A stretch of 64,000 nt of DNA from Aureispira sp. CCB-E (lineage in GTDB: Bacteria > Bacteroidota > Bacteroidia > Chitinophagales > Saprospiraceae). The DNA is taken from positions 744,001-808,000 of the forward strand of contig NZ_CP133671.1 in NCBI RefSeq assembly GCF_031326345.1, given 5' to 3'. The translations under genes were made by a program, and so were the position numbers. This document shows positions 53,186-61,587 of this stretch, piece after piece (within the stretch, counting starts at the first letter, position 1; the number at the start of each line of letters is the position of its first letter). The notes beneath the pieces were generated by a model. The model did not search any database. It was not told the DNA's origin and saw only the letters and a list, made by a program, of their open reading frames with translations.

Positions 53186-53494
53186 TTAAGCTGTAACAGG
53201 TAAGCGCTGTTCTACTTTTAGGAGTGTTCGAATATTATACCCTGAAATTTGGAGGGCAGCTCCTTCTAAGGCATTGTCTGAGGCTAAATTTAGTTGTCTG
53301 ATTTGGCTGTTTCCATTCCATTTTACTTTTTGAACTCGTTTGACCATAACGGCACCTGTTGTGGTGATGATAGCATAAAGCTCATTTTCTTCTATGTTCT
53401 CGAAAGGTTCTAGTTCTCTACAGATAACCATATCACCATTAGAGATTGTTGGTGCCATCGAATTTCCTTGAATATAGAAAGCTAAATTATTCAT
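53186..53494 (-). CDS. Standalone S24 (LexA/UmuD-like) peptidase domain protein
   Basis: 102 residues that consist of little more than an S24 catalytic domain. The serine is in GNSMAPTISNGDMVICREL (near 10-28) and the lysine in VMVKRVQKV near residue 50, both conserved. There is no helix-turn-helix, and no room before the serine for the usual self-cleavage segment. The closest match in the window is the C-terminal half of the product of 53556-54332, gene order head-to-tail with a 61-base gap. Possible roles are a UmuD'-like partner, a trans-acting peptidase, or a dimerisation decoy. Confidence 0.75.
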   Translation of the reverse strand: MNNLAFYIQGNSMAPTISNGDMVICRELEPFENIEENELYAIITTTGAVMVKRVQKVKWNGNSQIRQLNLASDNALEGAALQISGYNIRTLLKVEQRLPVTA

Positions 53495-53555
53495 AACAGA
53501 AGGTTTTATGATATAAGAAGAATAAAATAAATGAGAGGGAATGTTAACAGTAGCT

Positions 53556-54332
53556 TTAAAGCCCTATTTCGGTTAGCTTACGTTCTACCTTAAGCAGTTT
53601 TTGAACTTCATTAATAGAAAGGGTAAATGGATCGTGTTCTAAATAATTATCAGAAATACACTTAATTCCTTGTAATTGGCGGTGTTTGTTTAGAATTTTT
53701 TGAACTCGTTTGACCATTACATTACCACTAGAAGTAACAATAGCATAAATTTCATTTTCAATAATTCGCTCGTTTGAATCTAAAGAACGACAGATAACCA
53801 TATCCCCATCAGCAATTGTAGGAGTCATGGATTCTCCTTTGATATAAAAGGCAATATGTTCTCCTTGCATTCCTGGAATATAGAATCGTTCGGAATCTTC
53901 ATGTACCCCAACATCTACGGTACTACTAGCAAAAGCAGAAATGGAAGAAAATACAATATTAGTTTTGTGTTTGGGAACGTTTGTTTTTGTAAAAACATCG
54001 TCTGATTTTGGCGAGCCAGCAGAGAGTTCTTGAGAAGAGAAGTTACCTTCCTCTTTGTTTGAAACAAAGATTTCGCCTTTTCCTTCAAACATATAAGACC
54101 AGTTGACACCATAGTATTTAACCAAGCGTTTGGCTTGTGGGTAAGTAATTGTTCTGGAATCACTATCTTTTAGATAAGCTCTGATGATATGTCCATAACT
54201 CTTATTGCCCATAATTTTTTCTGCAAAACTAGACATACCTTTTTCTCTAGAGCTTTTGACAACTTCTCCTTTCTCTACCAAATGCTGGAAGACAATTTTA
54301 AAACGTTGATTTAGCAATTCTTTTTCTGTCAT
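53556..54332 (-). CDS. S24-domain transcriptional regulator (LexA/phage-repressor-like)
   Basis: 258 residues from the ATG at 54332 (MTEKELLNQRFKIVF); longer readings begin in an AT-rich leader. The N-terminal region (about 1-85) is a DNA-binding HTH, with SSFAEKIMGNKSYGHIIRAYL, TITYPQAKRLVKYYGVNWSYMFEGKGEIF. A polar linker (about 88-140) leads to the S24 domain with GESMTPTIADGDMVICRSL and VMVKRVQKI, giving the serine and lysine. No obvious Ala-Gly cleavage pair is visible in the linker, so self-cleavage is uncertain. There are no phage genes nearby, so a chromosomal stress regulator is likely. Adjacent to a standalone S24 protein. Confidence 0.82.
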   Translation of the reverse strand: MTEKELLNQRFKIVFQHLVEKGEVVKSSREKGMSSFAEKIMGNKSYGHIIRAYLKDSDSRTITYPQAKRLVKYYGVNWSYMFEGKGEIFVSNKEEGNFSSQELSAGSPKSDDVFTKTNVPKHKTNIVFSSISAFASSTVDVGVHEDSERFYIPGMQGEHIAFYIKGESMTPTIADGDMVICRSLDSNERIIENEIYAIVTSSGNVMVKRVQKILNKHRQLQGIKCISDNYLEHDPFTLSINEVQKLLKVERKLTEIGL

Positions 54333-54575
54333 AGTTCCTTTTTTATTGTTCAATAAAGAAAAACAAACATTTTGGTTTTGTTGTTTGTTCTTGTATTGTT
54401 TATACGTCAAAGTAAAACAAAAAGTTTCAAACAAAATAATTTTTATTCATTTTTTTTGAAAAAAAAGGGTTAAAATTCAAAAAAATAGAACATAATTGAC
54501 TTTAAAGTATTATTTTTAAATAGATGAAAAACAGTTTGTTTGTCGCTTTTATTCCACTTAAACCAAAATAGAAAC

Positions 54576-55187
54576 ATGAAATTGCAACATTTTGTACTAA
54601 TTTTATTACTGTTAAGTAATGTTTACTCCGTTCAAGGACAAGAATGGACATTGGCCAAAGATAAAAATGGTGTTAAAGTATACACTCGAAAGATAGAAGG
54701 GTGGGGAATTAAAGAGTATAAAGTGGTGATGAATGTCCAAACAAGCTTGTCTAAAGTAGTCGCAGCGCTTAAAGATGTCCCAAGTAGATATGAGTGGGCA
54801 TACAATTCTATTGAAATTAGAGAAATCGAACGCCCTCACAGCGAAGAAGTGGCTATTTATAATAAGGTAGATGCCCCTTGGCCCGTAGCCGATCGGGATA
54901 ATATTACACGGTTTTCGTTTTCTTATCCTAGTGCTAATACGGCGAGAGTTGATATGACTATTATCAAATCACATGCAAAAGCTCCTGTATACGATGGTAT
55001 TGTGCGGGTCGAGCGTTTAAAAGGGCATTGGTTGATTCGAGATAAAGGCAATGGGTGGACGGAAGTGATTCAGCAATGTGTAGCTGAACCTGGTGGTAGT
55101 ATTCCTGATTGGTTGGCTAATTCTGCGGTAGTGGATAATCCCTACAATTCTATGTATAACCTAAAGAAATATGTAGAAAAAAGTTAA
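54576..55187 (+). CDS. START-domain protein, exported
   Basis: 203 residues from the ATG at 54576, which opens a signal peptide (MKLQHFVLILLLLSNVYSVQGQ); the ATG at 54540 is less likely. The mature protein is a START/Bet v1-like lipid-binding domain: WTLAKDKNGVKVYTRKIEGWGIKEYK, ALKDVPSRYEWAYNSIE, APWPVADRDNITRFSF and a final DWLANSAVVDNPYNSMYNLKKYV, in segments. It would bind a lipid or other hydrophobic ligand in the periplasm. Divergent from the S24 regulator gene, whose product might act on the shared upstream region. Confidence 0.85.
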   Translation: MKLQHFVLILLLLSNVYSVQGQEWTLAKDKNGVKVYTRKIEGWGIKEYKVVMNVQTSLSKVVAALKDVPSRYEWAYNSIEIREIERPHSEEVAIYNKVDAPWPVADRDNITRFSFSYPSANTARVDMTIIKSHAKAPVYDGIVRVERLKGHWLIRDKGNGWTEVIQQCVAEPGGSIPDWLANSAVVDNPYNSMYNLKKYVEKS

Positions 55188-55200
55188 AAAATGAAGTGTA

Positions 55201-55722
55201 TCAAACTTCTCTAACCTCAACACCTCTATTTCTTAATTCTGTACTTAACTGTTGTAAAGAGCCTTCATAGAAATCTTCATCCTCCAAGAGCTCAAATAAC
55301 TCATGTTCAGGATGTCCGTGATCGTCTTCATCTTCGTCAGGTGGGTCTTGCATATGCAACCAATCACAACGGAAACGATGTATTTTAGAGTTGTTTTTGA
55401 GTTGAATCGCCAACCATTGTTTGTTGTCTTTTTCTTGAGAATATTTTATTTCTATGTATTCTATCGATTTGTAGTCAAACGTCTGTACTTGTTGGGTAAT
55501 AGAAATACTAGGAGATATCTGAATGTCGTGTTTGCTAATCTGAAAGTTGTGATTGGTATACGCAGAGTGTGCTAAAATAATAGCTAATAGTAAAACAGCG
55601 CTTAAGATAGTTAGTTGCCAAGTGAAAAAGTAATAGACAACGGCAACAGCAGGAGCGGCTTTTAAAATAAGATAAGTAAGAAAAACAGAAACAGTACTTT
55701 GAAATTGAAGTGTATGTTGCAC
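55201..55722 (-). CDS. Membrane protein with PH-like domain, hypothetical
   Basis: 173 residues. Two hydrophobic helices near 8-30 and 33-52 are followed by a beta-rich region (HDIQISPSISITQQVQTFDYKSIEYIEIKYSQEK) with the look of a bacterial PH-like domain. Then come a very acidic stretch (DPPDEDEDDHGHPEHELFELLEDED) and an amphipathic C-terminal helix. The acidic-histidine stretch may bind metal or a basic partner. The family is not recognised. Converges on the START gene with a 13-base gap. Confidence 0.6.
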   Translation of the reverse strand: MQHTLQFQSTVSVFLTYLILKAAPAVAVVYYFFTWQLTILSAVLLLAIILAHSAYTNHNFQISKHDIQISPSISITQQVQTFDYKSIEYIEIKYSQEKDNKQWLAIQLKNNSKIHRFRCDWLHMQDPPDEDEDDHGHPEHELFELLEDEDFYEGSLQQLSTELRNRGVEVREV

Positions 55723-55995
55723 AGAGTTGAGATAGATGCAGGTAATAAGAAATAAAAAACAATTGTAAATTGACCACTCTATATAAAACTATATATTGTT
55801 GTAATAGTTTAGCATATGCGCAGTCTCAAAACTATGATACAAAATAATTTATAATAAACAATAGTAGTTTAAGGATTATTTTGAGTAGTGGTGTGTTTAG
55901 GGAATGCCAACAAGCATTTGTCGTTGTTAGAAGCACCTGTATGACAAATGTTTAGCATATAATATGCCTTTTGTATGCTTATTAGAGTGAAAAGG

Positions 55996-56970
55996 TTACT
56001 TTTTTCGTTCTGTTACATAATTGACCAAATCTTCCAAAGAAGTTCTAGCATCAGAAAAAGGTAAGGTTCTCAAGATTTCGAAAGCTTCTGTACGGTATTG
56101 ATACATCATTTGTCGAGCATACTCAATACCTGGACTCGCTAAAACAAAGTCGGTTACTTCCCGAATTTTTTTAGGATTCGTGTTCTCATTTTTTATAATA
56201 TTAATAATATAATTTCGCTGTTCCTTTGTTGTCATGTTAAGTGCATGAATCAAGGGTAAAGTCATTTTCTTTTCTTGAATATCATTGCCTTGAGGCTTGC
56301 CTGCGTCTCCATCACCAAAATCAAATAAATCATCTCGAATTTGGAAAGCAATGCCAATTTTTTCACCAAAATCATGCATTTTTTGGATAACAGCTTCATC
56401 GGAAGTGGTAGAGGCAGCCCCGCTAGCACAAGCAGAAGCTATGAGTGAAGCCGTTTTTTTACGTATGATTTGGAAATATACTTCCTCCTTAATGTCTAAT
56501 CGACGTGCTTTTTCAATTTGCAATAGCTCTCCTTCGCTCATTTCTTGAACGGCATTGGAAGTTATTTTTAATAAATTGATCGCATTATTCTCAATAGAAA
56601 GTAAGAGACCTTTAGAAAGTAGATAATCTCCTACCAAAACAGATATTTTATTGCCCCACAATGCATTTAATGAGAAAAAACCTCTGCGTTGCATCGAGTC
56701 GTCAACTACATCATCATGAATAAGCGTGGCCGTATGTAATAATTCAACCAAACTAGCAGCATGATAAGTCAAGTCGTTGACGTCACCACATACCTTGGCA
56801 CTTAAGAAAATAAACATTGGACGCATTTGTTTGCCCTTGCGACGGACAATGAAGTTGGTCACCGTATCTAGTAAAGGAACATCACTTTTCATTGCGTTTT
56901 TAAAACGCCGATGAAATTCCTTAATTTCGGTATCAATAGGTGCTTGTATATTGGACAATGATTTTATCAT
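55996..56970 (-). CDS. Long-chain polyprenyl diphosphate synthase
   Basis: Extends allylic diphosphates with isopentenyl diphosphate to make long isoprenoid chains, in Bacteroidota used for menaquinone side chains. 324 residues. The first aspartate-rich motif is HDDVVD (Asp86-Asp90) and the second RDDLFDFGDG near 213; KGKQMRP near 45 and the GDYLLSKG block are present. The residues just before the first motif are small (TAT), which fits the long-chain subtype (IspB-like) rather than geranyl or farnesyl synthases. Lone gene with a 667-base region upstream. Confidence 0.88.
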   Translation of the reverse strand: MIKSLSNIQAPIDTEIKEFHRRFKNAMKSDVPLLDTVTNFIVRRKGKQMRPMFIFLSAKVCGDVNDLTYHAASLVELLHTATLIHDDVVDDSMQRRGFFSLNALWGNKISVLVGDYLLSKGLLLSIENNAINLLKITSNAVQEMSEGELLQIEKARRLDIKEEVYFQIIRKKTASLIASACASGAASTTSDEAVIQKMHDFGEKIGIAFQIRDDLFDFGDGDAGKPQGNDIQEKKMTLPLIHALNMTTKEQRNYIINIIKNENTNPKKIREVTDFVLASPGIEYARQMMYQYRTEAFEILRTLPFSDARTSLEDLVNYVTERKK

Positions 56971-57637
56971 GCACTAAAAGTCAAATAGAGCTAAGCCTCT
57001 GTTTATGATTGGAAACGAAAATGAACATGTTCATAGTAGTAGTATTTCTTAGAACACCTTTTCTATCCTTTTGTTTTATCCATTACTTGCTTTAAATATT
57101 CATAATGTTAGCAAAAGTAATGGTATTTTGTTGGTTATCAGTTTTATAGAATTTTGTTTTTTGCTTTTAAATAAACAAAGAATCAAATTTTTATAAAAAA
57201 ATAGCAACATTCGTTATACAAAAATAGTAAAAAAAAACTTTATTTTCAATTTTTATTGAAAATATAAAATGTTATGAATTTACTTAGTGTAGTAGGCTTT
57301 TAATAGTTTGTTACAGAGTCTATTAAGGAGTATGAAAGGAGGAAGTTTGAGGTGGTTTTATACGATTGATTTTTTGCTTCCTTAATATGGTTTTAGCAAA
57401 TTATTCTAAAAAGTAAGAGGAAATAAACAATTGTTGTTGAATATCAGTGCTTTGTTGTGCGGGATGTCAGTGCTTGAAATCTAAATTAAGTGCTGCGTTT
57501 AATTCCGTTAAACTCTAGAGCGACCAGTTACTAAAGTTATGAACCGTTTAATAATACAAACCCAAAAAAGGTCGTGAAAAATAAGAAAAAAATTACCTTT
57601 AAGTAAGAAATTTGTAAAGCATTAAGAATAGAATCAA
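56971..57637. other. Divergent intergenic region
   Basis: 667 bases between the polyprenyl synthase gene (minus) and the hydrolase gene (plus). Very AT-rich with many A and T runs; no ORF or repeat that I can support, and no strong promoter box on either strand. Confidence 0.4.
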
Positions 57638-58516
57638 ATGGATCAAATCAACAACCATTTATTAAAAGGTAAATACGGAAAGTCAATTCCTGTAGATATC
57701 TACTGGAAAACTTCAATTGCTCCTTTACCCATTCTTGTTTTTGCTCATGGATTCAAAGGTTTCAAAGATTGGGGGCATTGGGAAGCAATTGCTAAAAAGT
57801 TTGTAGAAGCAGGATATTGTTTTGTAAAGTTCAACTTTTCACACAATGGAACAACACCAGACAATCCTCTTGATTTTGTAGACTTGGAGGCTTTTGGGCA
57901 AAATAATTATAGTAAGGAATTAGATGACTTGCAAACTGTGTTGGATTGGATTGTTCAAGCACAAGAATTGCGTTCAAAAATTAATTGGAACACCAAGGAT
58001 ATTAATCTAATTGGACATAGTAGAGGAGGACCAATTGCGCTAATTGCTACCAAAGAAAATGATTATGTGCAACGAGTCATTACGTGGGCAGGGGTACATG
58101 AGTTGAATTATGCTTGGCAGCAGGAAGAAGAAAAAATAAAACAATGGGAAAAAGATGGTGTTTATTATGTATTGAATGGTAGAACCAAACAAAATATGCC
58201 ACTTTATTATCAGTTATTTGAAGATTATCAAAAAAATGCCAAACGATTGTCTATCAAAAATACTTTGCAAGATTTGAACAAACCGTATTTGATTGTACAT
58301 GGAAGTGCTGATCCTGCCGTACCTGTAGACGCTGCTAACTACTTGTTAGAACATGCTGCCAATGCAGAATTATGTCTTATTGATGGTGCCAATCATGTTT
58401 TTGGAGGACAGCATCCTTTTGATAAAAACCATTTGCCTAAGCATACCCAAGAACTGATTGTAGAAAGTTTATCCTTTTTGAAAAAAAAAGGTAATAAAAA
58501 TGAGAAAAAGTACTAG
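57638..58516 (+). CDS. Alpha/beta hydrolase
   Basis: Cytoplasmic serine hydrolase of 292 residues, without a signal peptide. PILVFAHGFKGFKDWGHWE gives the oxyanion region near 32-50. The nucleophile is in GHSRGGPIAL near residues 124-133, the acid in HGSADPAVPVDAA near 225, and the histidine in GANHVFGG near 256. It resembles dienelactone-hydrolase-like or acyl-peptidase-like esterases that act on small substrates; the reaction is not known. Lies upstream of mreB by 357 bases and is probably transcribed separately. Confidence 0.85.
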   Translation: MDQINNHLLKGKYGKSIPVDIYWKTSIAPLPILVFAHGFKGFKDWGHWEAIAKKFVEAGYCFVKFNFSHNGTTPDNPLDFVDLEAFGQNNYSKELDDLQTVLDWIVQAQELRSKINWNTKDINLIGHSRGGPIALIATKENDYVQRVITWAGVHELNYAWQQEEEKIKQWEKDGVYYVLNGRTKQNMPLYYQLFEDYQKNAKRLSIKNTLQDLNKPYLIVHGSADPAVPVDAANYLLEHAANAELCLIDGANHVFGGQHPFDKNHLPKHTQELIVESLSFLKKKGNKNEKKY

Positions 58517-58873
58517 TAAGACTAATTTATCAACAAAAAGTCTTATTATGTAAAAAGATGAACCACCATAAGTTACTTTTAGTAACTTATTTATAACAAG
58601 TAATAGTTTGATCGTTTTATTTTGTGTCAAATAGAGGATTAATGACTCTATAAATTAACAAAGTATTATTATCCTAAACTATACCAAAAATGTAGGTTAA
58701 TTTTTTGTTGAACTACTTATAATTGGTAAATTTGTGCTAAATAAGACGACTATCGTAACAACTTGAAAAAGAAATACTAATTTAATAGAAACTGACTTAA
58801 GTTTAGACCCCTAGATGAATACACGATCAATTTAAACTAGTTTCGCAAACACTCAATCCTTTTATAGATAAGA
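58517..58873. other. Intergenic region upstream of mreB
   Basis: 357 bases with no ORF. It holds the promoter listed at 58704-58734; the transcript leader would be about 130 bases. Confidence 0.55.
58704..58734 (+). promoter_or_regulatory. Bacteroidota-type promoter for mreB
   Basis: TTTG (58704-58707), a 19-base spacer and TAAATTTG (58727-58734): an exact fit to TTTG-N19-TAnnTTTG. Confidence 0.72.
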
Positions 58874-59908
58874 ATGAAAAATTTCTTCAGTTTTTTTACG
58901 CAAGAAATAGCCATAGATTTAGGGACCGCTAATACACTAATTACTGCTGATGATGAAGTAATTGTTGATGAGCCGTCTATTGTTGCCGTTAACAGAAATA
59001 CCAACGAAGTAATTGCTGTTGGTCGAAAGGCAATGATGATGCATGAGAAGACCCACCAAATGATTCGTACTGTTCGCCCTCTGAAAGATGGAGTTATTGC
59101 TGATTTTGAGGCAGCAGAACGTATGATTCAAGGTATGATTGATATGATTCCCAATCGACGCAGGCTGTTTCGAAATATGTGCATGGTTATTTGTATACCT
59201 TCTGGTATTACAGAAGTAGAAAAACGTGCTGTATTTGATTCGGCAGAGCATGTGGGATCTAGAGAAACGTATCTTATTCACGAACCAATGGCTGCTGCTT
59301 TGGGAATTGGATTGGATGTAACAGAGCCGATTGGAAACATGATTATAGATATTGGAGGTGGAACGACAGAAATTGCTGTTATTGCACTAGCAGGAATCGT
59401 TTGTGATCAATCTATCCGCACAGCAGGAGACGAGTTTACGGTTGATATTATGAATTATATGCGTCGTCAACACAACTTACTGATTGGTGAACGCACGTCT
59501 GAGCAAATCAAAATTAATGTTGGTGCTGCTTTGCATGAGTTAGAAGTACCACCAGAAGATTATGCGGTTAATGGTCGAGACTTGATGACTGGTATTCCAA
59601 AACAAATCATGGTTTCTTATAATGAAATCAGCCATTGTTTGGATAAATCTATCTCAAAAATTGAAGATGCTATTCTAAAAGCATTGGAAAATACGCCTCC
59701 AGAGCTTGCTGCGGATATTTATCAAACAGGGTTGTACTTAACTGGTGGTGGAGCTTTGTTGAGGGGATTGGACAAGCGTATTGCTCAAAAAACTAAATTA
59801 CCTGTACATGTTGCTGAAGATCCTCTTCGTGCTGTTGTTCGTGGTACAGGTATTGCACTTAAAAATAGAGTTAAATACTCTTTCTTGATTACACACAAGA
59901 ATATGTAA
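58874..59908 (+). CDS. mreB: Rod-shape-determining actin-like protein MreB
   Basis: Forms membrane-bound actin-like filaments that guide lateral cell-wall synthesis. 344 residues. The first phosphate motif is EIAIDLGTANT near residues 11-22, MIDIGGGTTEIAV gives the second near 157-169, and LTGGGALLRGLDKRI is the adenosine motif near 288-302. The N-terminal NFFSFFTQEIA has the amphipathic nature of a membrane-binding helix. First gene of the mre/mrd group; a strong terminator follows at 59952-60006, before mreC. Confidence 0.96.
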   Translation: MKNFFSFFTQEIAIDLGTANTLITADDEVIVDEPSIVAVNRNTNEVIAVGRKAMMMHEKTHQMIRTVRPLKDGVIADFEAAERMIQGMIDMIPNRRRLFRNMCMVICIPSGITEVEKRAVFDSAEHVGSRETYLIHEPMAAALGIGLDVTEPIGNMIIDIGGGTTEIAVIALAGIVCDQSIRTAGDEFTVDIMNYMRRQHNLLIGERTSEQIKINVGAALHELEVPPEDYAVNGRDLMTGIPKQIMVSYNEISHCLDKSISKIEDAILKALENTPPELAADIYQTGLYLTGGGALLRGLDKRIAQKTKLPVHVAEDPLRAVVRGTGIALKNRVKYSFLITHKNM

Positions 59909-59951
59909 TTAAAGCTGATGATCAAAAAAAGCTTTGGTTACCAATAGCCAC

Positions 59952-60006
59952 AATTGCCGAATTTGCCACCCTTTTTTTAGTGTTGTAAATTCGGCAATTT
60001 TTTTAA
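59952..60006 (+). terminator. Terminator between mreB and mreC
   Basis: AATTGCCGAATTT (59952-59964) pairs with AAATTCGGCAATT (59987-59999), with a 22-base loop, followed by TTTTT. It suggests mreB can be transcribed apart from mreCD or at a higher level. Confidence 0.85.
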
Positions 60007-60097
60007 AAAAACTCTACCTCCATCTTAAGCTTTGATAAAACGATCCTATTGTAAGGGTGGATGGTTTTCGTTTCCTACCTATCTGATTTAGTACATT

Positions 60098-60937
60098 ATG
60101 CAGCGGATATTCTTATTTTTTATAAAATATAATGGTGTGTTTGCCTTTTTTCTATTAGAGGTGATTGCATTGTCGATTTATTTTACAAGAAATAGTAATG
60201 CAAATACACAAGCTTTTTTAAGCTCAGCCAATGGTTTGATTGGTGGTGTTTATGAATCGACTAGTCGAGTAGCACGATATTGGAATCTCTCTGCGGTTAA
60301 TGATAGTTTGGCAAGAGAAAATGCTGAATTAAAAATGCGGCTGCCAAATTCAAAGTTTAGTTCCTTGATTCAGACCAACACCATAAAAGATACTACTTTG
60401 CAGCAATATTATCGATACCATGACGCCAAAGTTGTCAACAATACAATCCATCGACCTAGAAATTTTATTACGATCAACAAAGGGGCTGCACAAGGCTTAA
60501 AAGCTAATTCGGGGGTTTTGAATGGCAATGGGATGGGCATTGTTGGGGTCGTACAGAAAGTGAGCCGAAATTATGCAGTGGCGATGTCTATCTTAAATCT
60601 AGATACACGAATTAGTGCCAAAATTTTGGGAAATAATAATTTTGGTGTTATGGTTTGGGATGGTTTAGATTCTCGTTATATGAACTTAGAATCTGTCCCC
60701 AAGCATGCTACGATTCATAAAGGTGATACAATTGTTACAAGTGGCTATTCGACTATTTTTCCAGAAGGAATATTGATAGGAACAATTGATAGTTTTTACC
60801 ACCCTCCTGGAGTGAACTTTTACAGCATTAAAGTAGCCTTGTTTAATGACTTAAATAGTACACAATATGTATATGTAGTATCCGATTTATTAAAAGAAGA
60901 ACGATTAAAATTAGAAGAGGAGGTAATCAATGACTAG
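60098..60937 (+). CDS. mreC: Rod-shape-determining protein MreC
   Basis: Bitopic inner-membrane protein that links MreB to the elongation synthases. 279 residues. One N-terminal membrane helix (about 12-30), a coiled coil near 65-80 (NDSLARENAELKMRL), and the periplasmic beta-barrel domains with INKGAAQGLKANSGVLNGNGMGIVGVV, RISAKILGNNNFGVM and VTSGYSTIFPEGILIGTID, in segments. The 3' end overlaps mreD by eight bases, so translation is coupled. Confidence 0.92.
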   Translation: MQRIFLFFIKYNGVFAFFLLEVIALSIYFTRNSNANTQAFLSSANGLIGGVYESTSRVARYWNLSAVNDSLARENAELKMRLPNSKFSSLIQTNTIKDTTLQQYYRYHDAKVVNNTIHRPRNFITINKGAAQGLKANSGVLNGNGMGIVGVVQKVSRNYAVAMSILNLDTRISAKILGNNNFGVMVWDGLDSRYMNLESVPKHATIHKGDTIVTSGYSTIFPEGILIGTIDSFYHPPGVNFYSIKVALFNDLNSTQYVYVVSDLLKEERLKLEEEVIND

Positions 60938-61424
60938 TTTAATTAGAGCCAATTTTATTCGATTTGTTTTGTTGATTATCATACAGTTTATTCTGAAAGG
61001 AGTAGATAGTGTCGATATCTATATTTATCCTGTCTTTATCTTATTATTACCTGTGGGAATGATAGATGGCTTGGTCTTGTTGTTGGCGTTTATCTATGGT
61101 TTGTGTATTGATGCTTTTTACAACACACCAGGTTTATTTGCTTCGGCAGCAGTAGCTGTTGCTGCTGCTCGACCATTGGTCTTAGCAATTTTAGAACCAA
61201 GAGGAGGTTATGAAAAAGGAAAAGCTCCTACAAAATACAACCTAGGAACAAGATGGTTTATACAGTATAGTAGTATTTTGATGTTATGGCATACGATCTG
61301 GGTCGTAACATTAGAGCAGTTGAGTCTTTTTTCTTGGTTGCGGTTGTTAATCTGGATTTTAATTTACGCTTTATCAATGCTAATCATTATTTTATATCAA
61401 TTCTTATTCAATCCCAAAGAATAA
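60930..61424 (+). CDS. mreD: Rod-shape-determining protein MreD
   Basis: Inner-membrane protein of 164 residues with five predicted helices. IYPVFILLLPVGMIDGLVLLLAFIYGLCIDAFYNTPGLFASA is the typical MreD core, including the D-F/A-x-x-x-P-G turn. Required with MreC for elongasome function. Position directly after mreC with an eight-base overlap confirms identity, as MreD proteins are poorly conserved in sequence. Confidence 0.88.
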   Translation: MTSLIRANFIRFVLLIIIQFILKGVDSVDIYIYPVFILLLPVGMIDGLVLLLAFIYGLCIDAFYNTPGLFASAAVAVAAARPLVLAILEPRGGYEKGKAPTKYNLGTRWFIQYSSILMLWHTIWVVTLEQLSLFSWLRLLIWILIYALSMLIIILYQFLFNPKE

Positions 61425-61435
61425 CTCAACAATAG

Positions 61436-61504
61436 GTCGTTGAAACCAAGCAGTAGCAGCGAACCGAGCTATGTGAGCTCATGGCGGTAGAGAGTACAAA
61501 GCTA
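61436..61504 (+). repeat. Dispersed repeat between mreD and mrdA
   Basis: TCGTTGAAACC(A)AGCAGTAGCAGC at the left is shared (inverted) with 22565-22611. AGCGAACCGAGC...GAGCTCA...GAGTACAAAGC at the right (61458-61504) is shared with 4110-4158. It fills most of the 163-base gap inside the cell-wall cluster, so it was probably inserted there. Confidence 0.6.
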
Positions 61505-61587
61505 ACTACTAATTCAATGGATAAAGGTGTATTACTTGAGCAAAAGTAAGTAGACGCACTACATTAAATTAAACGAATATAAGTTAT

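Noticed and set aside
53186-54332. Prophage immunity region
   Set aside because: The S24 regulator looked phage-like, but no integrase, structural or lysis gene lies within 10 kb.
54340-54440. Clustered TTGTTT/AAACAA words before the S24 regulator as its operators
   Set aside because: No consistent spacing or palindrome could be defined; the leader is simply rich in A and T runs.
55915-55967. Inverted repeats CATTTGTC...GACAAATG and GCATAT-A-ATATGC near the polyprenyl synthase gene
   Set aside because: Short, without a T-run and without a second copy; expected by chance in AT-rich sequence.
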